Positions 52,895-61,423 of a stretch of DNA of 64,000 nucleotides are shown here, one piece after another. The notes beneath the pieces were generated by a model, which saw only the letters and a list, made by a program, of their open reading frames with translations, did not search any database and was not told where the DNA came from. This DNA is from SZUA-318 sp045863275. Lineage in GTDB: Bacteria; Gemmatimonadota; Gemmatimonadetes; Longimicrobiales; Gaopeijiaceae. The DNA lies in NCBI GenBank assembly GCA_045863275.1, contig BTVB01000005.1, positions 1-64,000 on the forward strand, given 5' to 3'. Both the position numbers and the translations under genes were made by a program. How positions within the stretch are numbered: the first letter of the stretch is position 1; each line of letters begins with the position of its first letter.

Positions 52895-53898
52895 GCATGC
52901 CGAAGAAGCCGATCGTGACCGTTGTCGGGCTGGGCGGGCTTGCGATGCTGGCCTGGATGTTCGGTACGGGAAACTCGGCCAACCCAGAAGTTCTGGAAGC
53001 CACAGGCACCGTCGAAGGCACCGAAGCCCTGGTTGGTTTCGACCGAGCGGGCAGGGTTCTCGACGTCAGAGTGAAAGAGGGTGACGGGGTCCGGCTGGAC
53101 CAGGTGTTGGCCGTGCTCGACACGTCCGGGCTGCACGCCCGGCGCCTCCAGGCGACGGCACAGCTCGAGGGCGCCCACGCCCTGCTGAGGGAAATGGAGC
53201 AGGGAGCACGCCCCCAGGAGCGGTCGCAGGCCACGGCGGCCCTCCAGAGCGCCCGGTCCATCCTGGAGGATGCGCGTCGGGACCTCGATCGCACGCGTAC
53301 GCTCTTTGCGGGGGGCGTGGTGAGCCGTGAGGCGTTGGACAAGGCGCTTACCGCCGTGGCCGTGAAGGAGGATCTGGAAAAGCAGGCACGGGACCAGGCA
53401 GAGTTGGTTGCGGAGGGGCCTCGAGCGGAGCAAATCGAGGGCCAGAGGGCCCGGGTGGCTCAGGCGGAAGCTGCCCTGGCCGAGGTGAGCACCTCCATCG
53501 ACCAGTCCGTGCTGCGCGCACCCTTCGCGGGGACCGTCACCGTGCGCCACCGCGAACCCGGTGAGATCGTCTCTCCCGGGTCCCCGGCCGTATCCATCCT
53601 GAACCGGGAGGAACGGTGGGTGCGTGTCTACGTGCCCGAGGGCCTCATGGCGGCGGTACGCCTGCGGGCCCCAGCCCGCATCACGACTGACACGTACGAG
53701 GGCAAGGAGTACGCCGGCGAGGTCTCCTTCATCGCCAGCGAGGCCGAGTTCACCCCCAAGACCGTGCAGACCAAGGAGGAGCGCGTGAAGCTGGTGTACT
53801 CCGCCAAGGTCAGGATCACGGGTGATCCCGCCTTCGAACTGAAACCGGGGATGCCCGCCGACGTCGTGGTGACACTCGGGGATGGAGCGAGACGATGA
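52891..53898 (+). CDS. HlyD/YbhG-type periplasmic adaptor
   Basis: A 335-residue adaptor: an N-terminal membrane anchor (about 7-27), a lipoyl-like hairpin (TGTVEGTEALVGFDRAGRV, then LRAPFAGTVTVRHREPGE), a coiled-coil hairpin in the middle (RRDLDRTRTLFAGGVVSREALDKA, QAEAALAEVSTS) and a beta-barrel. It bridges the inner-membrane ABC transporter to TolC. Starts at ATG 52891 (ATGA with the TolC gene) and ends by ATGA in the first ATPase. Confidence 0.88.
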   Translation: MSMPKKPIVTVVGLGGLAMLAWMFGTGNSANPEVLEATGTVEGTEALVGFDRAGRVLDVRVKEGDGVRLDQVLAVLDTSGLHARRLQATAQLEGAHALLREMEQGARPQERSQATAALQSARSILEDARRDLDRTRTLFAGGVVSREALDKALTAVAVKEDLEKQARDQAELVAEGPRAEQIEGQRARVAQAEAALAEVSTSIDQSVLRAPFAGTVTVRHREPGEIVSPGSPAVSILNREERWVRVYVPEGLMAAVRLRAPARITTDTYEGKEYAGEVSFIASEAEFTPKTVQTKEERVKLVYSAKVRITGDPAFELKPGMPADVVVTLGDGARR

Positions 53899-54845
53899 CA
53901 CCGGGGAGGATCACGCAGGAGAGCATGGTGCGCGCCGTCGGACTCACCCGCCGCTTCGGCACCCTCACGGCGGTGGAAGACCTGTCGTTTGACGTCGCGC
54001 GGGGGGAGCTCTTCGGCTTGGTGGGCCCCGACGGCGCCGGCAAGACGACGGTTCTGCGCATGTTGGCAGGAGTGGTGCGCCCCACCGGCGGCGACGCGCT
54101 CATGAACGGGTTGAGCGTCGCCCGCGACCCCGAGGCCGTGAAGCCGCACCTCGCCTACATGTCCCAGCGTTTCGGTCTCTATGCGGACCTGACCGTTCGG
54201 GAGAACCTCGACTTCTACGCGGACCTCTTTGAAGTCCCCGCTACCGTGCGGGGGCCACGACTGGAACGCTTGTATGCGTTCTCCAACCTCGGGGAGTTCG
54301 AGAACCGACTGGCTGGCAACCTGTCCGGCGGAATGAAGCAGAAGCTGGGCCTGTCGTGCGCCCTCATCCACCAGCCGGAGATCCTGCTTCTGGACGAACC
54401 GACCTTCGGCGTCGATCCGATCTCGCGGCGCGACCTCTGGGTCATCGTCCACGAGATGGTGTCGGAGGGCGTCACGGTCGTCGTCAGCACGGCCTACATG
54501 GACGAGGCCGAGCGCTTCGATCGCCTGGCCCTGCTGCACAAGGGGAGGGTGCTCGCCATCGATGCGCCGCAAGCGCTTCAGGCACGAGTCGACGGGGAGA
54601 TGATCTCCATCGAAGTGGTGCAGGTTCGGGCCGCGGAGCGGCTTCTCGCGGAGCACCCTCTGGTCCTCCGTGTGGCCCTGTTCGGCGACCGACTGCATGT
54701 GAAGGTGCGGTCCGCCGACGAGGCCATGGCACCTTTGCGCCTCTTTCTGACCGACGCGGGCTACGAGGTCGGAGGCGTGTCGCCCATGGTTCCCTCCCTC
54801 GAGGACGTGTTCATCGACCGGATCGCCACGGCGGAGGCAGCATGA
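53895..54845 (+). CDS. ABC transporter ATPase 1 (YbhF-like first half)
   Basis: A 316-residue ABC ATPase with Walker A GPDGAGKTT (residues 44-52), an intact signature LSGGMKQKLGL and Walker B EILLLDEP. The H-loop is STAYMDEAE, with Ala in place of the usual His. It pairs with the next ATPase, corresponding to the first half of YbhF. ATGA coupling on both sides. The odd H-loop is examined in the findings. Confidence 0.88.
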   Translation: MTPGRITQESMVRAVGLTRRFGTLTAVEDLSFDVARGELFGLVGPDGAGKTTVLRMLAGVVRPTGGDALMNGLSVARDPEAVKPHLAYMSQRFGLYADLTVRENLDFYADLFEVPATVRGPRLERLYAFSNLGEFENRLAGNLSGGMKQKLGLSCALIHQPEILLLDEPTFGVDPISRRDLWVIVHEMVSEGVTVVVSTAYMDEAERFDRLALLHKGRVLAIDAPQALQARVDGEMISIEVVQVRAAERLLAEHPLVLRVALFGDRLHVKVRSADEAMAPLRLFLTDAGYEVGGVSPMVPSLEDVFIDRIATAEAA

Positions 54846-55795
54846 GCCACGAATCGGTCGACGACGCGGTCGTGGTCCGTGCGTTGATGAAGCGCTTCGG
54901 CGACTTCATCGCCGTGGATCGGGTGACGTTCGGCGTGGCCCGGGGCGAGATCTTCGGCTTCCTGGGTCCCAACGGGGCCGGGAAGACGACGACCATCAAG
55001 ATGCTGGCGGGGCTGCTCCCACCCACCGAGGGGCAGGGGTGGGTGGCTGGCCTGGACATCCAGACCCAGCGCCGAGCCATCAAGCGCAGCATCGGCTACA
55101 TGTCCCAACTCTTCTCGCTTTACGCCGACCTCACGGTAGAGGAGAACATCGGGTTCTTCGCCGGACTCTACAGCGTTCCCCGTGAGCGCCGCAGGGAGCG
55201 GAGGGACTGGGTCCTGGAGATGGCGGGGCTGACGGAGCACCGTAAGCGCCTCACCGGTGAGCTGCCCCTGGGCTGGAAGCAGCGCCTCGCCCTCGGTTGC
55301 GCGGTGCTGCACGAACCGCCCGTCCTCTTCCTCGACGAGCCCACGTCGGGTGTGGACCCCATCGCCCGCAGGGACTTCTGGAAGCTGATCTACGACCTGT
55401 CCGAGCACGGAACGACCGTGTTCGTGAGCACGCACTACATGGAAGAGGCCGAGTACTGCAACCGGCTTGCGCTGATGAACCGCGGGCAGCTCATCGCCCT
55501 CGACACACCCAAGCACCTACGCCGGAGCATGCACGAGCCCATCCTGGAGATCCAGGTGGACGACGCGCCCAAGGCCGTGGAGGTCGTGAAGGCGGCGCCC
55601 GGCGTCGTCGAGGCGGCGATGTTCGGCCGCGCCCTCCATGTGACCGTGACCGATTCCGAGAAGGCGCGCGGCACGCTGTCGGCGCTGTTGGGTCGCCACG
55701 GACACCCCGTCCACGACATCCGTGACGTGCTTCCATCGCTGGAAGACGTCTTCGTGTCCCGTGTTCGGGCGGCGGGCGGCGCGCCCGTCGACTGA
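54842..55795 (+). CDS. ABC transporter ATPase 2 (YbhF-like second half)
   Basis: A 317-residue ABC ATPase with Walker A GPNGAGKTT (residues 42-50), Walker B PVLFLDEP and an intact H-loop STHYMEEAE. The signature is LPLGWKQRLALG instead of LSGGQ, as also described in YbhF-type second halves. It would complement ATPase 1. ATG 54842 overlaps the upstream stop. The next gene, a permease, starts 10 nt after its stop. Confidence 0.88.
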   Translation: MSHESVDDAVVVRALMKRFGDFIAVDRVTFGVARGEIFGFLGPNGAGKTTTIKMLAGLLPPTEGQGWVAGLDIQTQRRAIKRSIGYMSQLFSLYADLTVEENIGFFAGLYSVPRERRRERRDWVLEMAGLTEHRKRLTGELPLGWKQRLALGCAVLHEPPVLFLDEPTSGVDPIARRDFWKLIYDLSEHGTTVFVSTHYMEEAEYCNRLALMNRGQLIALDTPKHLRRSMHEPILEIQVDDAPKAVEVVKAAPGVVEAAMFGRALHVTVTDSEKARGTLSALLGRHGHPVHDIRDVLPSLEDVFVSRVRAAGGAPVD

Positions 55796-55805
55796 GGAAT
55801 CCACG

Positions 55806-56924
55806 ATGATCCATATGAACCGGCTCCTTGCCATCGCGCGAAAGGAGGTGCTGCAACTCCGCCGTGATCGGCGGAGCCTGGCACTCGCCTTCGTGCTGCC
55901 GCTCGTCCTCGTGGTGATCTTCGCGTACGGCATCAGTTGGGACGTGAACGACATCCAGACCGTCGTCGTGGACCAGGACTGGACGGCCCGAAGCCGATCC
56001 CTCGTGGACGCCTTCCGCGCGTCGGGCTACTTCGTCATCGAGGAGGTCGCCTCCAGCGACGAGGTGGACATCCTCGTCGACCGAGGCGAGGCGCAGCTCG
56101 CCATCGTCATCCCACCCGGTTTCGCCCGCGACCTGGGGAGCGGCATCCCCGCCCAGATTCAGGCCATCGTGGACGGAAGCGATGCCAACACCGCCACCAT
56201 CGTTCTCGGGTACGCGCAGGCGGTCACCCAGGCGTACGCCAAGGCGCTGCTCGAGTCCAGGGGCGTGACGCCACAGCCGGCGGTGACTCTGCAGACCCGG
56301 GTCTGGTACAACGAGGAATTGCTGAGCAGGAACATGATCGTGCCGGGCCTCGTGGCGGTGATCATGATGATCATCGCCGCCATGCTGACGTCCCTCACCA
56401 TCGCTCGTGAGTGGGAACGAGGCACCATGGAGCAGCTCGCGTCCACGCCCGTGGGGCGGAGCGAGGTGGTGCTCGGCAAGCTGCTTCCCTATCTGGCCAT
56501 CGGGGTCATCGACGTGATTCTGGCGTCGTTACTGGGCGTCTGGCTCTTCGGCGTACCGTTCCGGGGGAGCGTGGCGCTCCTCATGGTGGCCTCCACGCTG
56601 TTTCTCATCGGGGCGTTGGGGCTCGGCATGTTCATTTCCGCCGCGACGCGATCACAGCTCCTGGCCACACAGGTCGCGATGATCGTCACCTTTCTCCCGG
56701 CCTTCCTCCTGTCCGGCTTCATGTATTCGATCGCGGTGATGCCCAGGGGGCTCCAGCTGGTGACGTATCTGATTCCCGCGCGCTACTTCGTGGTCGTTAC
56801 CCGCGGGGTGTTCCTCAAGGGGGTCGGACCGGGTGTGTTGTACGTACAGGCGCTGATGATGGTCGCGTTCGCCGCCGTCGGCCTCTTTCTGTCCGTGCGC
56901 GTGTTCAAGAAGGAGATCGCATGA
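55806..56924 (+). CDS. ABC-2 permease (YbhS-like)
   Basis: A 372-residue inner-membrane permease: N-terminal helix (RRSLALAFVLPLVLVVIFAYGI), a large periplasmic loop, and the five-helix C-terminal ABC-2 core (MIVPGLVAVIMMIIAAMLTSLTIARE, VAMIVTFLPAFLLSGFMY). ATG 55806 is chosen with GAGGA seven bases upstream; ATG 55815 is an alternative. Coupled by ATGA with the next permease. Confidence 0.86.
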   Translation: MIHMNRLLAIARKEVLQLRRDRRSLALAFVLPLVLVVIFAYGISWDVNDIQTVVVDQDWTARSRSLVDAFRASGYFVIEEVASSDEVDILVDRGEAQLAIVIPPGFARDLGSGIPAQIQAIVDGSDANTATIVLGYAQAVTQAYAKALLESRGVTPQPAVTLQTRVWYNEELLSRNMIVPGLVAVIMMIIAAMLTSLTIAREWERGTMEQLASTPVGRSEVVLGKLLPYLAIGVIDVILASLLGVWLFGVPFRGSVALLMVASTLFLIGALGLGMFISAATRSQLLATQVAMIVTFLPAFLLSGFMYSIAVMPRGLQLVTYLIPARYFVVVTRGVFLKGVGPGVLYVQALMMVAFAAVGLFLSVRVFKKEIA

Positions 56925-58045
56925 ACCGGCATCTGTGGGAGAAGGTCGAGCGCGTCCGCGAGATGGTCGTGAAGGAGTTCCGGCAGATCATTCGCGACCC
57001 GCGCCTGAACCGGATCATCTTCGTCACGCCCATCATCCAGCTCCTGCTGTTTGGGTACGCCGTGTCCACCGATGTGTTCGACACGGCCCTCTATGTGGTG
57101 GATCACGACCAGACGCAGGCGTCCCGGGCCCTGGTCAACGGCTTTACTTCGTCCGGGTACTTCCGGGTGGTGGAGCGCTCCGGCAATCCGGCGGACCTGG
57201 TACGCGCGCTGGACCATGGGGACGCCCTCGTCGGCCTGGAGATCCCGCCTGGGTTCGCAAGAGACATACTGACCCCTGGTGGGGCCCAGATCCAACTGTT
57301 GTTGGACGGCACGAACTCGAACACGGCGTCGGTGGCCGGGAGCTACGCAGAGCGCATCGCCCAGAGCTTCGGCAGTAGGGTCCAGCGTCGCGATGTGGCC
57401 ACGCTCATCGACCTCCGGGAACGGGCGTGGTTCAATCCGGATCTGGCGAGCCGCGACTACAACGTTCCGGCCGTCATCGGCGCCATCCTCATGCTCGTGG
57501 CGCTCCTGCTCACCTCTCTGGCCGTGGTGCGGGAGCGCGAGATCGGCACCTTGGAGCAGTTGCGCGTGAGCCCGCTGACCCCGGGCGAGCTGCTGGCCGG
57601 CAAGACGATCCCCTTCGGCATCATCGGGCTCCTCGACATGGCGTTGGTCACCGCGGTGGCCGTGCTGTGGTTCCGCATCCCGTTCGAAGGGAATCCGGCG
57701 CTTCTCCTTCTTGCCAGCGTCTTGTACCTGCTGGCGACGTTGGGGATCGGCCTGCTGATCTCGACAATGGCCAGCACGCAGCAGGAGGCGTTCATGGTGA
57801 GCTTCCTCGTCTATATGCCGGCGATCCTCCTCTCGGGTTTCATGTTTCCCATCAGCAGCATGCCCGAGAGCTTCCAGTGGCTCACGCTCCTCAACCCCAT
57901 GCGGTACTTCTTGGAGATGGTGAGGGGGCTCTTCCTCAAAGGCGTTGGGTTCGAGGCCCTGTGGCCCCAGTACATGGCGCTGCTCACCATGGGCGTCGGC
58001 GTGCTCTGGTTTGCCACCGCCCGCTTCCGCGCTCGTGAATCCTGA
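56921..58045 (+). CDS. ABC-2 permease (YbhR-like)
   Basis: A 374-residue partner permease with the same plan: an N-terminal helix (NRIIFVTPIIQLLLFGYAV), large periplasmic domain, and C-terminal helices (VPAVIGAILMLVALLLTSLAVVRERE, FMVSFLVYMPAILLSGFM). With the other permease, two ATPases, the adaptor and TolC it completes a tripartite ABC exporter of the YbhGFSR type, probably exporting hydrophobic or toxic compounds. Substrate not known. Confidence 0.86.
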   Translation: MNRHLWEKVERVREMVVKEFRQIIRDPRLNRIIFVTPIIQLLLFGYAVSTDVFDTALYVVDHDQTQASRALVNGFTSSGYFRVVERSGNPADLVRALDHGDALVGLEIPPGFARDILTPGGAQIQLLLDGTNSNTASVAGSYAERIAQSFGSRVQRRDVATLIDLRERAWFNPDLASRDYNVPAVIGAILMLVALLLTSLAVVREREIGTLEQLRVSPLTPGELLAGKTIPFGIIGLLDMALVTAVAVLWFRIPFEGNPALLLLASVLYLLATLGIGLLISTMASTQQEAFMVSFLVYMPAILLSGFMFPISSMPESFQWLTLLNPMRYFLEMVRGLFLKGVGFEALWPQYMALLTMGVGVLWFATARFRARES

Positions 58046-58072
58046 TCCACCCACCCCGACTGAGAGAAGAAC

Positions 58073-58483
58073 ATGGCCATGTTTCATGAGTGCCCCACGA
58101 GCAAGCTCCAGCGCGCGGCCGTTGTCATCGCGGCGCTGTTCGGACTTGCCAGCGTTCTTACCGGCGGGCGGGTCCTCCTGGGTATGTGGGACCCCGGCCA
58201 CGTGGTGGTCCTGCCGCTGGTCGCGTTCAATACCGCCATGGGAATCGTCTACATCGCCGTCGCTCGACGCATCAAGTCCGACGCGGCGCGTGGCCGTACC
58301 GCGGCAGCGGGCGTTGCGGTGATCAACCTCGTCGTGCTCGTGGTCCTCCTGGCCTACGCGGCGACGGGAGGCACCGTGGCGTCGGACAGCTTCGTGGCCA
58401 TGACGGTGCGCACCGGTGTGTGGGGAGGAATCGTTCTTGCCCTCACGTATGTCCTGCGGGGGCCGCGGGGCGTCGGGGCATAG
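58073..58483 (+). CDS. Small multi-pass membrane protein
   Basis: A 136-residue protein with four helices (AAVVIAALFGLASVLTGG, VVVLPLVAFNTAMGIVYIA, AAGVAVINLVVLVVLLAYAATGG, GVWGGIVLALTYVLRG). No family recognised. ATG 58073 (or 58079). It follows the permease gene by 27 nt and is probably the last gene of the exporter operon. Confidence 0.6.
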   Translation: MAMFHECPTSKLQRAAVVIAALFGLASVLTGGRVLLGMWDPGHVVVLPLVAFNTAMGIVYIAVARRIKSDAARGRTAAAGVAVINLVVLVVLLAYAATGGTVASDSFVAMTVRTGVWGGIVLALTYVLRGPRGVGA

Positions 58484-58486
58484 AAA

Positions 58487-58516
58487 GCGCCCGCGGCGGC
58501 GAACCGTCGCGGGCGC
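58487..58516. terminator. Bidirectional hairpin terminator between convergent genes
   Basis: Perfect 9-bp stem (58487-58495 and 58508-58516) with a 12-nt loop in the gap between the exporter operon and the DUF6448 gene. Can serve both strands. Confidence 0.7.
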
Positions 58517-58553
58517 CCCGGCGTGAGGTGGCGCTCCGCCGTAAGAAGTCCAG

Positions 58554-59147
58554 CTACTCGGAGTGCCCCTCCGCGTGGGCGGCTTCCACGATCCCTTCCA
58601 CGAAGTGGATGTACTCCACGTAGGCGTGGACGTAGGCACGGGCGGCACCTACGTCCCGTGGATCGTAGGCCGCCAGTAGACGCACCCGCTCGAAGCGCTC
58701 CCGGATGGCGTCCGAAATATGAGCGGCGATCTGTGGCGCAAGCCCCTCCACCGAGCCGGCCTTCAGCGCCTGATCGGCCGCCGCGATGCCCGCCTCGGGC
58801 TCCTGTCCGGCAGGCTTCAGTCCCGTATACGGCTCTCCCTCACCGGCCCGGTGAACCCGGACTAGGGTCTCGAAGAACCACAGGTCGGCCAGGGCCTTGG
58901 CCTCGCCGCCGGCCTTCCGAACGTCGAGCGTGCGCGCGAAGGCGTGGCGGATCAGGGCCTCGTCCTGCGGTAGGACCCAGGCAAGGACCAACTCGACGGC
59001 TTCCTGCTCCAGCGCCGCGCGGGCAGCGGTCACCACTGGCCCGTCCACGCTGTCGCAATGTGCGGCGACGGGGGCGGGGCGGGTCATGCTCAGTCCGAAC
59101 AGCGCGGCAACAGCGGCACCGGTGGAGACCACCTGTCGGATATTCAT
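58554..59147 (-). CDS. DUF6448 exported protein
   Basis: A 197-residue protein with a signal peptide ending near VAAHCDS. The DUF6448 block is clear: HCDSVDGPVVTAARAALE, then WFFETLVRVHRAGEGEPYTGLKPAG. Role unknown. ATG 59147 has AAGGAGG upstream and overlaps the MerR stop (ATGA), so this is a MerR-regulated two-gene unit. Confidence 0.82.
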   Translation of the reverse strand: MNIRQVVSTGAAVAALFGLSMTRPAPVAAHCDSVDGPVVTAARAALEQEAVELVLAWVLPQDEALIRHAFARTLDVRKAGGEAKALADLWFFETLVRVHRAGEGEPYTGLKPAGQEPEAGIAAADQALKAGSVEGLAPQIAAHISDAIRERFERVRLLAAYDPRDVGAARAYVHAYVEYIHFVEGIVEAAHAEGHSE

Positions 59148-59566
59148 GGTGTTCCTCCTTTCTCAAAGAGATCTGCGTCGGCCCCAAGTGCATGCATCAG
59201 GGCACAGGTTTCAGGTGAACCGTGGGCGTCGCACGAGGAGACCACGCGTTCCAGTGCGGAGGCGATGCTCCGCAGATCGCGGATCTTCGATCGCGTCGAT
59301 TCGAGCTTTTCGACTGCCCGGCGGCGCACGTCGTCCGCGGTCGTGCCACGTCGCACCCGCAGGTTCAGGAGTTCGCGAACCTCATCGAGCGTGAAGCCGA
59401 GTTCTTTCGCCCGGCCGATGAACGTCAGCCGCAGGATGTCGGACCCGTCGTATTTGCGGTATCCCGACGCGGTGCGATCCGGTGTGGGAAGCAGTCCTCT
59501 GCGCTCGTAATAGCGAACGGCCTGCACGCTCACCCCCGATCTTGCGGCGAACTCTCCGATCTTCAC
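59144..59566 (-). CDS. MerR-family transcriptional regulator
   Basis: A 140-residue MerR protein. HTH residues about 2-22 (KIGEFAARSGVSVQAVRYYER), wing GYRKYDGSDILRLTFIGRAKELGFTLDEV, and a C-terminal coiled coil. The C-terminus has CDAHGSPETC (two Cys), a possible metal or redox site like those in metal-sensing MerR proteins. GTG 59566 has a GGAGGTG site upstream. It is followed by the DUF6448 gene and preceded by a MerR-type operator. Confidence 0.88.
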   Translation of the reverse strand: MKIGEFAARSGVSVQAVRYYERRGLLPTPDRTASGYRKYDGSDILRLTFIGRAKELGFTLDEVRELLNLRVRRGTTADDVRRRAVEKLESTRSKIRDLRSIASALERVVSSCDAHGSPETCALMHALGADADLFEKGGTP

Positions 59567-59606
59567 GGCGACACCTCCGGTTCGTCCCATAAAGGAAGGG
59601 TAGGGC

Positions 59607-59628
59607 CTATACCATGGTATAGAGTCAA
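59607..59628 (-). promoter_or_regulatory. MerR-type promoter with central palindrome
   Basis: Minus-strand -35 TTGACT (59628-59623) is followed directly by the perfect palindrome CTATACCATGGTATAG (59622-59607) and a -10 at 19-20 bp (CTACCC/TACCCT). The long spacer with a dyad is the hallmark of MerR-controlled promoters; autoregulation is likely. Confidence 0.75.
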
Positions 59629-59973
59629 GGGGGCAGAAGGGGCCGATCGAATCGACCTCCTCCAGCCCCCGTTTACGCGGCGGGCACGAGGGCGGGCGTA
59701 TCCACTTTGGTCGGGCGAAGATCCCGAGTGTGGCCACGTGTGTGCCACGAGAGGGCGAGGTCCCGGCGCGTGCAGGAAAGACGGACGATCGTTACGTAGC
59801 GTTGTTCCCGCCCGGATCCGGAGGGTCGTCGGTGCTGCTGTCCATCTGTAACTGATTGGTGTGCGTCACCTTAACTCGATATGCGTCGCTTGCCGGATGG
59901 GCGACGACCCGGGGACGACTGAGGTTCTTGGCTTGGTTCAGGTCCTCGATCCAGCAACTGGAGGAGTCGCGCC
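59629..59973. other. Gene-free stretch
   Basis: Between the MerR promoter and the haem-binding protein gene no open reading frame, repeat or strong dyad could be supported. The 3' end holds the GGAGGAG ribosome site of the next gene. Confidence 0.4.
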
Positions 59974-60453
59974 GTGAAGAAGCCCCTCAAGATCGCTTTG
60001 GGAACCACCGTCGGTCTCCTGGTGGTTGCCCAGTTCATCCCCGTCGATCGCAGTAATCCACCCGTCAGTGCAGCTCTCGTGCCTCCGGCCGGCCAAGTCG
60101 GAGACATCATGCGTGCCGCCTGCAACGACTGCCACACTCACGAGACGGTTTGGCCTTGGTATTCCAGGGTGGCTCCGGTCTCGCTGCTGGTGGCCGATCA
60201 TGTGGTCGAGGGCCGTGAGCACCTCAACTTCTCGACCTGGGGCGAACAAACCGCGAAGCGCCGCGACCACAAGCTGGAAGAGTTCATCGAAATGGTCGAG
60301 GACGGCGCGATGCCCCTGCGCTCGTACACCTTGGCACACCCCGAAGCCCGCTTGAGCGATTCCGACCGCCAGCTGCTCATCGAATGGGCCCGGGCCGAGC
60401 GTGCCCGTATCCAGTCCACCCCGGGCTTCGGTGGGGCCGACAACGCAGGCTGA
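59974..60453 (+). CDS. Haem-binding-domain protein
   Basis: A 159-residue protein with an N-terminal membrane segment (about 7-22), then the PF14376-type haem domain: CNDCHTHETVWPWYSRVAP (C50-x2-C53-H54) and KLEEFIEMVEDGAMPLRSY. Membrane-anchored, probably periplasmic cytochrome-like. GTG 59974 has GGAGGAG upstream. Not in an operon. Confidence 0.83.
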   Translation: MKKPLKIALGTTVGLLVVAQFIPVDRSNPPVSAALVPPAGQVGDIMRAACNDCHTHETVWPWYSRVAPVSLLVADHVVEGREHLNFSTWGEQTAKRRDHKLEEFIEMVEDGAMPLRSYTLAHPEARLSDSDRQLLIEWARAERARIQSTPGFGGADNAG

Positions 60454-60834
60454 GCAATTCGGCCGACCCGGTACCGCCAGTTCCTCTCCGCGACATGGAA
60501 GGCCGTGGATGTGCTCCACGACATAGCACACGACTCAACGAAGGAGGTGCGACAGGTCGGGGGTCTTCTGTGCGCGTGGGCGGGATGAGGGCGAGGCACT
60601 TGCGGCCGACGGCGAGCGCTCCGCTGCAGGCGAAGCCCGGCGGCGCCGATCAACATGGGCGTGGTGTGTCTCCGCCTACCGCGAGAGAGCCACCAACCCG
60701 GGTAGAGAGCGCCTCCGTGCGTGCTTGTATTGTTCGAGCGGCGGGCCGTATGCTACGATGACCGGGTTTCGTGGGGACGGCGCCACACGCCCTGCGGCCG
60801 GCGGTCCGTATCCCCTTGGAAGGGAGTGTGAGAG
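60454..60834. other. Gene-free stretch
   Basis: No gene supported in these 380 nt. A weak promoter-like pair (TTGTAT and TATGCT, 18 bp apart) occurs near the end, about 85 nt before the DUF3124 gene. Nothing else stands out. Confidence 0.35.
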
Positions 60835-61359
60835 GTGTTGAGGCCGCATGGGAGGCTCCTCTTGCTGGTGGTCGCGTGTGCGTTGGGCGGATGCTCGGCA
60901 CCCGCCTCGGCACCTCCCGATCCGAACGGAGCTGGAGAAGGCGTTGGCCCGACGACCGCTCCACCTCTGGATGCGTACGGTCGAATCATCTACGTACCGG
61001 CCTATTCGCACATCTATCACGCGAGACACAACCGCGACTTCCAGTTGACGGTCACTCTCAGCGTACGAAATCCCTACCCAGACCGGAGTCTGACCGTGAC
61101 CCGGATCGACTACTTTGATTCGATGGGGGACTTCGTGCGTGGGCACCTGGATGGGCCCAGAGTGCTCCGACCATTGGAGACCTTGGAAGTTATTGTGGCC
61201 GAGGATGATGAATCCGGCGGATCGGGCGCGAACTTTCTCGTCGGTTGGCTGGATGAAGGGGAAGGGTGGGGGCCCTTGGCTGAGGCGGTGATGATCGGGA
61301 CGTCGGGAGGGCAAGGACTCTCGTTCGTATCCCGGGGCTCCCCACTCCCACCTGGATGA
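60835..61359 (+). CDS. DUF3124 lipoprotein
   Basis: A 174-residue lipoprotein (lipobox LGGC) of the DUF3124 family: RIIYVPAYSHIYHARH, DFQLTVTLSVRNPYPDRSL, SGGSGANFLVGW and AVMIGTSGGQGLSFVSRG are all conserved in the family. Role unknown. GTG 60835 is the likely start, behind GGGAG. Confidence 0.82.
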   Translation: MLRPHGRLLLLVVACALGGCSAPASAPPDPNGAGEGVGPTTAPPLDAYGRIIYVPAYSHIYHARHNRDFQLTVTLSVRNPYPDRSLTVTRIDYFDSMGDFVRGHLDGPRVLRPLETLEVIVAEDDESGGSGANFLVGWLDEGEGWGPLAEAVMIGTSGGQGLSFVSRGSPLPPG

Positions 61360-61423
61360 TGAATGCCCTGTGGAGATGTGGGTCGGACCCGCTCCGTGGC
61401 AGGTCCGGTACGGGGCGCATCGC

